Shown here: piece by piece, positions 1-7,599 of the stretch | Layout: every line of letters begins with the position of its first letter | Position numbering within the stretch: position 1 is the stretch's first letter | Assembly: GCF_002564005.1 (NCBI RefSeq) | Contig: NZ_PDJG01000001.1 | Location: forward strand, 186,001-250,000 | Length of the DNA: 64,000 bases | Direction of reading: 5' to 3' | Source of the DNA: Sanguibacter antarcticus | GTDB taxonomy: Bacteria > Actinomycetota > Actinomycetes > Actinomycetales > Cellulomonadaceae | Position numbers and translations under genes: made by a program | Notes under the pieces: generated by a model | What the model saw: the letters and a program-made list of their open reading frames with translations, nothing else | What the model was told of the DNA's origin: nothing | Databases searched by the model: none

Positions 1-648
1 GTGACCGACGCGGCGGTGACCGACGCCGGGTCCCGGCCGCGCCTCGTGCTCGGCGTCATGCGCTACTACGGGACCAGCGACGACGCCACCAGCCCCGAAG
101 GCGTCGCCGTCCACGAGCGGTACCGCGCCGCGCTGACGGACACGGCGGCGCGCATCCTCGCCCGCGGATGGACCGTCGACATCGTCGTCGGCGACGACGG
201 GGACCTCCCCGTCGCCCACGACCTGGCGTCACGGCTCGGCCCCGGGACCACCGTGCGACCGGTGACGACGATGCACGACCTCGACGCTGTGATCGCCGGG
301 GCCACCGTCGTCGTCGCCAGCAGGTACCACAACGTCGTGAGCGCCGTCCGAGCCGCGGTCCCGGTCATGTCCGTCAGCTACACCACGAAGGGCCACGCAC
401 TCATGGAACAGGTCGGGATGGTCGGGGCGAGCCAGTGGATCGAGAAGCTCGACGCACAGCGCCTCACCGTCCAGATCGACGACGTCGTCACCCGGTCCGG
501 CGAGATCGCAGCCCAGCTCCGCGAAGCGACACACCGGTTCAGGGCAACCGCCGACGACCCGTGGCGAGACGCCGCCTCACTCACCAGGACGGCAGGCGCA
601 CGACCAGCGCAGCCCGTGCGGACGACGCTCGTCGAGGAGACCGCATGA
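1..648 (+). CDS. polysaccharide pyruvyl transferase family protein, C-terminal part
   Basis: The frame is open from the first base, so the GTG at position 1 is probably internal and the gene continues to the left. The visible 215 residues show a Rossmann-like half with GVMRYY near the start and the ASRYHNVVSAVRA segment followed by VPVMSVSYTTKG. This is the usual C-terminal signature of polysaccharide pyruvyl transferase-like (GT-B fold) enzymes, which add ketal pyruvate to surface glycans. The stop codon overlaps the ATG of the next gene (ATGA), so the two are probably translated together. The family call is firm; the sugar acceptor cannot be read from the sequence. Confidence 0.8.
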   Translation: MTDAAVTDAGSRPRLVLGVMRYYGTSDDATSPEGVAVHERYRAALTDTAARILARGWTVDIVVGDDGDLPVAHDLASRLGPGTTVRPVTTMHDLDAVIAGATVVVASRYHNVVSAVRAAVPVMSVSYTTKGHALMEQVGMVGASQWIEKLDAQRLTVQIDDVVTRSGEIAAQLREATHRFRATADDPWRDAASLTRTAGARPAQPVRTTLVEETA

Positions 649-1277
649 TCGACCTCGGGCTCCCCACCGGTGACCTGCGCGTCGTCTGCCTCGCCGCGCA
701 CCCCGACGACGTCGAGATCGCGTGCGGCGGCACGCTCCTCGCGCTCGCGGCGCGCGGCGGCGTGAGCGCGTCGTGGCTCACGCTCACGGGCTCGGCGGAC
801 CGCGCCGCGGAGTCTGACGCAGCGGCACAAGCCTTCTTCCCCGGCGCGACGACCGAGCACGCGACGTTCCCCGATGGCCGCCTCCCGCAGCACTGGGGCG
901 ACGTCAAGGCGACGGTCGAGGCGTTCGCCGTCGAGCACCCGGCTGACCTCGTCCTCGCTCCCCGGACCGACGACGCTCACCAGGACCACCGGTTGCTGGG
1001 GACCCTCGCGAGCACGGTCTGGCGCGATGCGCTCGTCCTGCACTACGAGATCCCCAAGTGGGACGGGGACCTGCGCCCGCAGACGCACTACGTGCCGGTG
1101 AGCGCGCGCGACGCCCAGCACAAGTGGGGGCTGCTCGACGAGCACTACGCCTCTCAGCGCGGGCGTGACTGGTGGGACTCCGAGGTGTTCCTCGGGCTCT
1201 TGCGGCTGCGCGGGATGGAGTGCCGGCACAGGTACGCGGAGGCCTTCTCGGTGTCGAAGGCGGTCCTGAGCCTCTGA
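645..1277 (+). CDS. PIG-L family deacetylase
   Basis: A 210-residue protein of the PIG-L/LmbE family, zinc-dependent enzymes that remove acetyl groups from N-acetylglucosamine-type sugars. The diagnostic metal-binding motif AHPDDVEIACGG lies at about residues 17-28, and the second metal site is the HQDHRLLG stretch near residue 110. The start is the ATG at 645, which overlaps the preceding stop by four bases. Its place between a pyruvyl transferase and a glycosyltransferase suggests it modifies a sugar of a surface glycan rather than a small-molecule thiol; that assignment is inference. Confidence 0.85.
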   Translation: MIDLGLPTGDLRVVCLAAHPDDVEIACGGTLLALAARGGVSASWLTLTGSADRAAESDAAAQAFFPGATTEHATFPDGRLPQHWGDVKATVEAFAVEHPADLVLAPRTDDAHQDHRLLGTLASTVWRDALVLHYEIPKWDGDLRPQTHYVPVSARDAQHKWGLLDEHYASQRGRDWWDSEVFLGLLRLRGMECRHRYAEAFSVSKAVLSL

Positions 1278-1329
1278 TGCGGAGCGTGGTGACGAACGTG
1301 CGGAGAAACCGACGAGAAGGTGGACGACG

Positions 1330-2202
1330 ATGCCCAGACTGACGTTCGGCATCCCTGTGTACAACGGGGAGAAGTATCTTCCGGAGGCGCTGCGTTCTGT
1401 GCAGGAGCAGGACCTCGAGGACATCGAGATCGTCGTGTCCGACAACGGGTCCGACGACGCTACGCAGGAGATCTGCGAGGAGGCGGCGGCTGCTGACCGT
1501 CGCGTGCGCTACCTGCGGTACGGGACCAACCGTGGCGGCGCCTGGAACTACTGCAACGTGGTCGACCAGGCACGGTCGTCGTTGTTCTCCTGGCAGGCGG
1601 CCGATGACGTCAAGCTGCCTGGTTTCGCTCGCCGGTGCCTCGAGGCGCTCGACGACGCGGGCCTCCGTGCCCTGTTCGCGTGCCCGCGCACGCAGCTCAT
1701 CGGTGCCGACGGGACCGTGTTCGAAGACCTCGACGACGTGTCGCTCGGTCTCGGCGCGCCCACCGCGCACGAGCGCGTCCACAACCTCTTCGTGTCGCAG
1801 GCCTCGCACGTCATGTACGGAGTCGTGCGCATGAGCGCTCTGCGTGCGACGCGGGGACTCCTGCCGATGGTCGGCGACGACATGGTGCTCCTCACGGAGC
1901 TCCTGTGCCGCGGGCCCATGGCATCGGTGGACGAGCAGCTGTTCCACCAGCGCAGGCACTCTGAGCAGTTCTCTCAGCAGGGGGAGAACCAGGTGAAGTG
2001 GCACGCTCCGGACGGCAACGTCCGCTTCGCGTTCCCGCAGACGAGGCTCGATCTCGAGCTCTACCGTGCGGTGCTGATCGCTCCGATCCCGTGGACGGAG
2101 AAGGCCCGGGCCTGCCGATCGGTCACCACGCGGTGGGTGGGGCCTCGCTGGCGTGGGGTGGGGTCGGACGTACAGACCGCGATGGGGGTGAGCCGTCGGT
2201 AG
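1330..2202 (+). CDS. family 2 glycosyltransferase
   Basis: A 290-residue GT-A fold protein that begins with the standard GT2 N-terminus (TFGIPVYNGEKYLPEALRS). This is followed by the VVSDNGSDD nucleotide-sugar site at about residues 35-43 and WQAADDV as the DxD-like metal site near residue 85. The family transfers a sugar from a nucleotide donor in the cytoplasm. It follows the PIG-L gene by 52 bases and is the last gene of the rightward glycan cluster, because a perfect hairpin spans its stop codon. Acceptor and donor are unknown. Confidence 0.85.
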   Translation: MPRLTFGIPVYNGEKYLPEALRSVQEQDLEDIEIVVSDNGSDDATQEICEEAAAADRRVRYLRYGTNRGGAWNYCNVVDQARSSLFSWQAADDVKLPGFARRCLEALDDAGLRALFACPRTQLIGADGTVFEDLDDVSLGLGAPTAHERVHNLFVSQASHVMYGVVRMSALRATRGLLPMVGDDMVLLTELLCRGPMASVDEQLFHQRRHSEQFSQQGENQVKWHAPDGNVRFAFPQTRLDLELYRAVLIAPIPWTEKARACRSVTTRWVGPRWRGVGSDVQTAMGVSRR

Positions 2203-2220
2203 ACGACTCACCCCCATCGC
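2179..2220 (+). terminator. hairpin over the glycosyltransferase stop codon
   Basis: GCGATGGGGGTGAG at 2179-2192 pairs perfectly with CTCACCCCCATCGC at 2207-2220 around a 14-base loop that carries the TAG stop. There is no T-run, as is common in high-GC actinobacteria. It lies between convergent genes. Confidence 0.7.
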
Positions 2221-2225
2221 GGGGT

Positions 2226-2260
2226 GGGCGCCGGGTCGTTGTGCGGCCCGGCGCCCGGGG
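2226..2260 (-). terminator. terminator hairpin of the first two-domain alginate lyase gene
   Basis: GGGCGCCGGG and CCCGGCGCCC form a strong stem just downstream of the leftward gene that ends at 2262. The same hairpin, with one base lost, recurs at 3997-4029 after the paralogous gene. Confidence 0.7.
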
Positions 2261-3016
2261 TTCAGGAGGTGTGGGTGACTGCGAGCTTGGAGATGCTCAC
2301 CTGTCCGTAGTTGTCGTCGGTGCAGGGGTCGGAGTTGGTGCAGTTGGCCTGGGTGTAGGCGCCGGCCTTGAAGTAGTTGCCGGATCCGGTGTGCTCGATG
2401 GTCGTCTGGAGGACGCCGTTGTAGTAGACGTCGATCTCGCCGTCGCTGACGACGAACTTGCCTTCGTAGCTGGTGCCGAGCTGGTAGTCGTCGGTGACGA
2501 GCTTGTGGTGGGTGTCGTCGCCCTTGGTGATGTAGAGGCTCGTGCCTTCGAGGCGGAAGACGGTCACGTCGTCGCCGGAGTCGTGGATCTGTGCGCCGAC
2601 GAGGTGTGACTTGACCAGCGGGAGGTGGTCGAACGCCTCGGTGAAGGTCATGGTGTGGGTGCCGGAGGTGGGCGACCAGGAGGCGTTCTCGGTGCCGTCT
2701 TCGGTCATCTCGCGCAGCTCAGAGCGCGGGTAGCCGGAGCCGGAGGTGGTGACGCCGTTGACGGCTGCGCGGAACTGCACGTCGGAGCAGTCGTCCGAGG
2801 CGGTGAACCAGGTGCTGTCCGTGAAGGTGTTGAGCGCAGGCTGCTTGATCTCTTCTGGTGACTCGTCGTCGCCGGTCGGAAGGGTGACCTTCCAGTCGGT
2901 GAGGTCGAGGACGTCGGCCGGGTACTCGCACTCGGTCGGCGCCGGTGTCTCGACGGGCTCGGTGGTCTCGACAGGCTCGGGCGTCTCGACAGGGTCCGTG
3001 GTCTCGACAGGCTCAG
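2226..3016. repeat. about 790-bp direct repeat, copy 1 (second PL7 domain, linker and terminator)
   Basis: This block matches 3997-4786 essentially base for base. The only difference I noticed is one missing base in the terminator hairpin of the other copy. It covers the terminator, the whole second PL7 domain and part of the repeated linker. The encoded second domains of the two genes are identical, while the first domains differ, so this is a recent duplication or gene conversion limited to the 3' half. Confidence 0.9.
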
Positions 3017-3836
3017 GCGTCTCGACGGGGTCCGTCGAGTCTGAGGTGTGCGTGACCGCGAGCTTGTAGATGCTCACCTGTCCGTAGTTGGACGAGCTGC
3101 ACTCGTCCACCTTGTCGCAGTTGGCCTGGGTGTAGGCGCCAGCCTTGAAGTAGTTGCCGGACCCGGTGTGCTCGATCGTGGTCTTGAGGACGCCGTTGTA
3201 GTAGACGTCGATCTCGCCGTCGCTGACGACGTACTTGCCCTCGAAGACGGTGTTGAGCTCGTAGTCGTCGGTGACGAGGAAGTAGTTGCTGTCGTCACCC
3301 TTGGTGATGTAGAGCTTCGTGCCTTCGAGGCGGAAGACGGTCACGTCGTCGTCGGAGTCGTGGATCTGTGCGCCGACGAGGTCTGGCTTGTCTTCGGGGA
3401 GGTGGTTGAACGCCTCGCGGAAGATCATGGTGTGCGTGCCGGAGGTGGGCGACCAAGAGGCGTTGGCCGTTCCGTCGTCCGTCATCTCGCGCAGCTCGGA
3501 GCGCGGGTAGCCAGAGCCGGACGTCGTGACGCCGTTGACTGCCGCGCGGAACTGCACTCCGGTGCACTTGGAGTTGACCGTGAACCAGGGAGAGACGGAG
3601 TACGTGGCGAGACTGGGTTGCTTGATCTCGGTCGGGGACTCGTCCGAACCTGTCGGGAGCGTCAGCTTCCAGTTGGTGAGGTCGAGCAGCTGAGACGGGT
3701 AGTCGCAGTCATCAGAGACAGCTGTGTTGATCGGTGCTGCTGCACTTGCGGTGCTTGCTCCGGCCAGCGGAGCCGCCAGGACCATCGCCGCGGCCAGCAT
3801 GCTGGTCGTGATCTGGCGCTTGTGAGAGGACTTCAT
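2262..3836 (-). CDS. secreted alginate lyase with two PL7 domains
   Basis: A 524-residue exported protein. The start chosen is the ATG at 3836, which gives a signal peptide (KRQ, then a hydrophobic run ending in ASTASAA) and has GAAAGG 14 bases upstream, the same spacing pattern as the paralogues. Two polysaccharide lyase family 7 domains (about residues 43-264 and 303-524) are joined by a linker of repeated PVETxEP units. Each domain has the three PL7 signatures: RSELRE (112-117 in the first), QIH (157-159) and YFKAGAYTQ (229-237). PL7 enzymes cleave alginate by beta-elimination. QIH rather than QVH usually goes with activity on guluronate-containing blocks. It is the last of four leftward tandem lyase genes. 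Confidence 0.93.
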   Translation of the reverse strand: MKSSHKRQITTSMLAAAMVLAAPLAGASTASAAAPINTAVSDDCDYPSQLLDLTNWKLTLPTGSDESPTEIKQPSLATYSVSPWFTVNSKCTGVQFRAAVNGVTTSGSGYPRSELREMTDDGTANASWSPTSGTHTMIFREAFNHLPEDKPDLVGAQIHDSDDDVTVFRLEGTKLYITKGDDSNYFLVTDDYELNTVFEGKYVVSDGEIDVYYNGVLKTTIEHTGSGNYFKAGAYTQANCDKVDECSSSNYGQVSIYKLAVTHTSDSTDPVETPEPVETTDPVETPEPVETTEPVETPAPTECEYPADVLDLTDWKVTLPTGDDESPEEIKQPALNTFTDSTWFTASDDCSDVQFRAAVNGVTTSGSGYPRSELREMTEDGTENASWSPTSGTHTMTFTEAFDHLPLVKSHLVGAQIHDSGDDVTVFRLEGTSLYITKGDDTHHKLVTDDYQLGTSYEGKFVVSDGEIDVYYNGVLQTTIEHTGSGNYFKAGAYTQANCTNSDPCTDDNYGQVSISKLAVTHTS

Positions 3837-3883
3837 CTGTGTGTATGCCTTTCGAGACATCGTGTGGGTGGAGATCACGGCAT

Positions 3884-3904
3884 CGACGGTGTTCACCAGG
3901 CTGC
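3884..3904. promoter_or_regulatory. conserved upstream motif around GGTGTTCACC, copy 1
   Basis: CGACGGTGTTCACCAGG lies 48 bases upstream of the two-domain lyase start and recurs 104 bases upstream of the next lyase gene (5692-5712). It contains the small palindrome GGTG-TT-CACC. It does not match the LacI-type palindrome of this locus, so a different factor could bind it, or it may simply be part of duplicated DNA. Confidence 0.35.
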
Positions 3905-3996
3905 TTCCCCCAGACCTGGTGCCGCGGGGTGGCAACGAGTGCGATGCCACCCCGCAGGGTTCTTGACCGACGAGCGGCCGCCTCTGAACGAGCACG

Positions 3997-4029
3997 GGCG
4001 CCGGGTCGTTGTGCGGCCCGGCGCCCGGG
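3997..4029 (-). terminator. terminator hairpin of the second two-domain alginate lyase gene
   Basis: Copy of the hairpin at 2226-2260 with one base missing from the right arm. It lies three bases past the stop of the gene ending at 4032. Confidence 0.6.
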
Positions 4030-4786
4030 GTTCAGGAGGTGTGGGTGACTGCGAGCTTGGAGATGCTCACCTGTCCGTAGTTGTCGTCGGTGCAGGGGTC
4101 GGAGTTGGTGCAGTTGGCCTGGGTGTAGGCGCCGGCCTTGAAGTAGTTGCCGGATCCGGTGTGCTCGATGGTCGTCTGGAGGACGCCGTTGTAGTAGACG
4201 TCGATCTCGCCGTCGCTGACGACGAACTTGCCTTCGTAGCTGGTGCCGAGCTGGTAGTCGTCGGTGACGAGCTTGTGGTGGGTGTCGTCGCCCTTGGTGA
4301 TGTAGAGGCTCGTGCCTTCGAGGCGGAAGACGGTCACGTCGTCGCCGGAGTCGTGGATCTGTGCGCCGACGAGGTGTGACTTGACCAGCGGGAGGTGGTC
4401 GAACGCCTCGGTGAAGGTCATGGTGTGGGTGCCGGAGGTGGGCGACCAGGAGGCGTTCTCGGTGCCGTCTTCGGTCATCTCGCGCAGCTCAGAGCGCGGG
4501 TAGCCGGAGCCGGAGGTGGTGACGCCGTTGACGGCTGCGCGGAACTGCACGTCGGAGCAGTCGTCCGAGGCGGTGAACCAGGTGCTGTCCGTGAAGGTGT
4601 TGAGCGCAGGCTGCTTGATCTCTTCTGGTGACTCGTCGTCGCCGGTCGGAAGGGTGACCTTCCAGTCGGTGAGGTCGAGGACGTCGGCCGGGTACTCGCA
4701 CTCGGTCGGCGCCGGTGTCTCGACGGGCTCGGTGGTCTCGACAGGCTCGGGCGTCTCGACAGGGTCCGTGGTCTCGACAGGCTCAG
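3997..4786. repeat. about 790-bp direct repeat, copy 2
   Basis: Partner of 2226-3016. Identity stops within the linker at 4786, where this copy moves straight to its AESDV junction while the other has one more PVET unit. The two copies are 1770 bases apart and in the same orientation, so recombination between them would delete one gene-length unit. Confidence 0.9.
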
Positions 4787-5588
4787 CTGAGTCTGACGTG
4801 TGCGTGACCGCGAGCTTGAAGATGCTCACCTGTCCGTAGTTGGACGAGCTGCAGGGCGAGGAGTTGGTGCAGTTCGCCTGAGTGTAGGCGCCGGCCTTGA
4901 AGTAGTTGCCGGATCCGGTGTGCTCGATGGTCGTCTGGAGCTCGCCGTTGTAGTAGACGTCGATCTCGCCGTCGCTGACGACGAACTTGCCCTCGTACTT
5001 GGTGCCGAGCTTGTAGTCGTCCGTGACGAGCTTGAAGTGGGTGTCGTCACCCTTCGTGATGTAGAGGCTCGTCTCCTCGAGGCGGAAGACGGTCACGTCG
5101 TCGTCAGCGTCGTGGATCTGCGCGCCGACGAGGTGCGGCTTCTCTTCGGGGAGGTGGTTGAACGCCTCGGTGAAGGTCATCGTGTGAGTGCCCGAGGTGG
5201 GCGACCAGGCGGCCTTCTCGGTGCCGTCGTCCGTCATCTCGCGCAGCTCAGAGCGCGGGTAGCCAGAGCCGGACGTCGTGACGCCGTTGACTGCCGCGCG
5301 GAAGCGCACACCGTTGCAGTTGGACTTGCTCCGGAACCAGGGCGCCACGGCGAAGGTCTCGAGCTCAGGCTGCGTGATCTCCTCAGGTGACTCGTCGTCG
5401 CCGGTCGGGAGCGTCAGCTTCCAGTTGGTGAGGTCGAGGACCTGGGCCGGGTACTGGCACTCGTCCGGGATGGCCGTGACGACCGGGCTGGCGGCGCTGG
5501 CAGTGCCGGATGCGACGAGGGGGGCTGCCAGGACCATCGCAGCGGCCACGACGGTCGTCGTGAGTCGGCGTGTGTATATGACGTTCAT
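4032..5588 (-). CDS. secreted alginate lyase with two PL7 domains, paralogue 2
   Basis: A 518-residue exported protein with the same layout as its neighbour: signal peptide starting MNVIYTRR, a PL7 domain, a PVET linker and a second PL7 domain. The start at 5588 is preceded by GAAAGGCACACC. RSELRE, QIH and YFKAGAYTQ are present in both domains. The second domain is identical in sequence to that of the adjacent gene, whereas the first domain differs (for example FRSKSNCNGVRFRAA), so the first domains may differ in substrate preference. An extracellular role in depolymerising alginate is expected from the family. Confidence 0.93.
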   Translation of the reverse strand: MNVIYTRRLTTTVVAAAMVLAAPLVASGTASAASPVVTAIPDECQYPAQVLDLTNWKLTLPTGDDESPEEITQPELETFAVAPWFRSKSNCNGVRFRAAVNGVTTSGSGYPRSELREMTDDGTEKAAWSPTSGTHTMTFTEAFNHLPEEKPHLVGAQIHDADDDVTVFRLEETSLYITKGDDTHFKLVTDDYKLGTKYEGKFVVSDGEIDVYYNGELQTTIEHTGSGNYFKAGAYTQANCTNSSPCSSSNYGQVSIFKLAVTHTSDSAEPVETTDPVETPEPVETTEPVETPAPTECEYPADVLDLTDWKVTLPTGDDESPEEIKQPALNTFTDSTWFTASDDCSDVQFRAAVNGVTTSGSGYPRSELREMTEDGTENASWSPTSGTHTMTFTEAFDHLPLVKSHLVGAQIHDSGDDVTVFRLEGTSLYITKGDDTHHKLVTDDYQLGTSYEGKFVVSDGEIDVYYNGVLQTTIEHTGSGNYFKAGAYTQANCTNSDPCTDDNYGQVSISKLAVTHTS

Positions 5589-5650
5589 CTGGAGGTGTGC
5601 CTTTCGACTGGTCGTGCTGGAGGGAGATGAAGTCATCGGCGGCAGCGTCC

Positions 5651-5680
5651 ACGGTTGCACTCGACCTCGAGCGCAACCGT
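5651..5680. other. hairpin in the leader of the second two-domain lyase gene
   Basis: ACGGTTGC at 5651-5658 and GCAACCGT at 5673-5680 pair, and the interior adds CTCGA/TCGAG with one mismatch. It lies 63-92 bases upstream of the ATG at 5588. It could act as a leader structure or a protein site; the upstream gene already has its own terminator at 5782-5823. Confidence 0.4.
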
Positions 5681-5691
5681 CACGGTGCCAC

Positions 5692-5712
5692 CGACGGTGT
5701 TCACCAGGTTGC
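5692..5712. promoter_or_regulatory. conserved upstream motif around GGTGTTCACC, copy 2
   Basis: Same CGACGGTGTTCACCAGG string as at 3884-3904. A weaker relative (CGACGGTGTTCCCG) lies 148 bases upstream of the beta-helix protein gene, at 8830-8843. Confidence 0.35.
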
Positions 5713-5781
5713 TCGCGCAGACCTGGTCCTACGAGGAGCATGGAGCGCGCTGCCTCGTAGCGTCTGTGGGACGGACAAGCC

Positions 5782-5823
5782 GCACCTGGTGCCGGCCGTC
5801 GGTAGACGGCCGGCACCAGGTGC
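5782..5823 (-). terminator. strong terminator hairpin after a single-domain lyase gene
   Basis: Two 19-base arms (5782-5800 and 5805-5823) pair perfectly around a GGTA loop, 48 bases past the stop at 5871. Confidence 0.8.
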
Positions 5824-5870
5824 GAGATGGGCGCAAGGTTCCCCCCCTGGGACCGAGCGGCCAGAGTCGG

Positions 5871-6662
5871 TCAGGAGTGGGTGACCGCGAGCTTGTAGAT
5901 GCTCACCTGTCCGTAGTTGGAGGAGCTGCACGGGGAAGAGTTGGTGCAGTTCGCCTGGGTGTAGGCGCCGGCCTTGAAGTAGTTGCCGGATGCCGTGTGC
6001 GTGATCGTGGTCTGGAGGACGCCGTTGTAGTAGACCTTGATCTTTCCGCCGCTGACGACGAACTTGCCTTCGTAGACGGTGTTGAGCTTGTAGTCGCTGG
6101 TGACGAGCTTGTAGTGGGTGTCGTCACCCTTGGTGATGTAGAGGCTCGTGCCCTCGAGGCGGAAGACGGTGACGTCGTCGTCAGCGTCGTGGATCTGTGC
6201 GCCGACGAGGTGCGACTTCACATCGGGGAGCGAGTTGAACGCCTCGCGGAAGACCATGGTGTGCGTGCCGGAGGTTGCCGACCAGGACGCGTTGGACGTG
6301 CCGTTGCTCGTCATCTCGCGCAGCTCGGAGCGCGGGTAGCCGGAGCCCGACGTCGTGACGCCGTTGACTGCTGCGCGGAACTGCACGCCGGTGCATGCGC
6401 TGTTCACCATGAACCAGGGGTTCACGGAGAACGTGGCGAGGCTGGGCTGCTTGATCTCGGTCGGCGACGAGCTGGAGCCGGTCGGGAGCGTCACCTTCCA
6501 GTTGGTGAGGTCGAGCTTCTGCGCAGGGTAGCTGCAGTCAGCGGCGGCTGTGTAGACCGGGCTGGCTGCCCCGGCCGTGCTCGCTCCTGCGAGCGGTGCC
6601 GCCATGACCATCGCGGCGGCCAGCACCGTCGTCGTGAGCCGGCGCTTGTGGTTGAGGTTCAT
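5871..6662 (-). CDS. secreted single-domain PL7 alginate lyase
   Basis: A 263-residue protein: signal peptide MNLNHKRR... ending near GAASPV, then one PL7 domain with RSELRE, QIH and YFKAGAYTQ. The ATG at 6662 is preceded by GAAAGGCACC, the site shared by its paralogues. It has no linker or second domain. It lies between its own terminator and that of the next gene, so it is probably a separate transcript. Expected activity is endolytic cleavage of alginate outside the cell. Confidence 0.93.
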   Translation of the reverse strand: MNLNHKRRLTTTVLAAAMVMAAPLAGASTAGAASPVYTAAADCSYPAQKLDLTNWKVTLPTGSSSSPTEIKQPSLATFSVNPWFMVNSACTGVQFRAAVNGVTTSGSGYPRSELREMTSNGTSNASWSATSGTHTMVFREAFNSLPDVKSHLVGAQIHDADDDVTVFRLEGTSLYITKGDDTHYKLVTSDYKLNTVYEGKFVVSGGKIKVYYNGVLQTTITHTASGNYFKAGAYTQANCTNSSPCSSSNYGQVSIYKLAVTHS

Positions 6663-6711
6663 GTTCGTGGTGCCTTTCGGATGGTTGTGCTGGATGGGAC
6701 GTACTTCTGAT

Positions 6712-6743
6712 GGTGCCGGGTCCCCTCGATGGGACCCGGCACC
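6712..6743 (-). terminator. terminator hairpin after the fourth lyase gene
   Basis: GGTGCCGGGTCCC (6712-6724) and GGGACCCGGCACC (6731-6743) pair perfectly around CTCGAT, nine bases beyond the stop at 6753. Confidence 0.8.
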
Positions 6744-6752
6744 TGAAACTGG

Positions 6753-7550
6753 TTAGGAGTGGGTGACTGCGAGGCTGTAGATGGTCACCTGTCCGTAGTT
6801 GGACGAGCTGCACGGGTCGGAGTTGTCGCAGTTCGCCTGGGTGTAGGCGCCGGCCTTGAAGTAGTTGCCGGATGCCGTGTGCGGGATCGTGGTCTGGAGG
6901 ACGCCGTTGTAGTAGACCTTGATGCTGCCGCTGCTGACGACGAACTTGCCTTCGTAGACGGTGTTGAGCTGGTAGTTGCTGGTGACGAGCTTGTAGTGGG
7001 TGTCGTCACCCTTGGTGATGTAGAGGCTCGTGCCCTCGAGGCGGAAGACGGTCACGTCGTCGTCAGCGTCGTGGATCTGTGCGCCGACGAGGTGCGACTT
7101 GTCTTCAGGGAGGTGGTTGAACGCCTCGCGGAAAGTCATGGTGTGCGTGCCGGAGCTTGCCGACCAGGACGCGTTGGACGTGCCGCTGCTCGTCATCTCG
7201 CGCAGCTCGGAGCGCGGGTAGCCGGAGCCCGACGTCGTGACGCCGTTGACCGCTGCACGGAACTGCACACCGGTGCATGCGCTGTTCACCATGAACCAGG
7301 GGTCCACGGAGTACGTGGCGAGGCTGGGCTGCTTGATCTCGGTCGGGGACTCGTCCGAGCCGGTCGGCAGCGTCACCTTCCAGTTGGTGAGGTCGAGCTT
7401 CTGCGCCGGGTAGCTGCAGTCGGCTGCCGTGGTCGCTGTGAACACCGGGCTGGCCGCACTGGCTGTGCTCGAGGCGACGAGCGGTGCTGCCAGGACCATC
7501 GCCGCCGCCAAGACGGTGGTCGTGAGCTGGTGCTTGCGGTTGAGCTTCAT
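6753..7550 (-). CDS. secreted single-domain PL7 alginate lyase, paralogue
   Basis: A 265-residue exported PL7 enzyme very similar to the product of 5871-6662. The signal peptide starts at the ATG at 7550 (MKLNRKHQ), with GGGGGA upstream. RSELRE, QIH and YFKAGAYTQ are all intact. It begins 49 bases after the stop of the beta-helix protein gene, with no clear hairpin between them, so the two are probably cotranscribed. Confidence 0.92.
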   Translation of the reverse strand: MKLNRKHQLTTTVLAAAMVLAAPLVASSTASAASPVFTATTAADCSYPAQKLDLTNWKVTLPTGSDESPTEIKQPSLATYSVDPWFMVNSACTGVQFRAAVNGVTTSGSGYPRSELREMTSSGTSNASWSASSGTHTMTFREAFNHLPEDKSHLVGAQIHDADDDVTVFRLEGTSLYITKGDDTHYKLVTSNYQLNTVYEGKFVVSSGSIKVYYNGVLQTTIPHTASGNYFKAGAYTQANCDNSDPCSSSNYGQVTIYSLAVTHS

Positions 7551-7599
7551 CGTTGAATCCCCCTGCTTGAGTGATCGTGCTGGACCGTACGGGACTGCA

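Noticed and set aside
168-1277. Long arginine-rich frame upstream of the PIG-L start
   Set aside because: The part before 645 is a shadow of the pyruvyl transferase frame; only the region from the ATG at 645 has family features.
2941-3030. Short tandem repeat that might be a CRISPR array
   Set aside because: The repeats are the GTCTCGACAGGCTC-type codons of the PVET protein linker; there are no spacers and no cas genes.
3048-4379. 443-codon plus-strand frame rich in VVGAGVGVGAV-type repeats
   Set aside because: It is the antisense of the PL7 genes and repeats wherever those domains repeat; it has no start site or family match.
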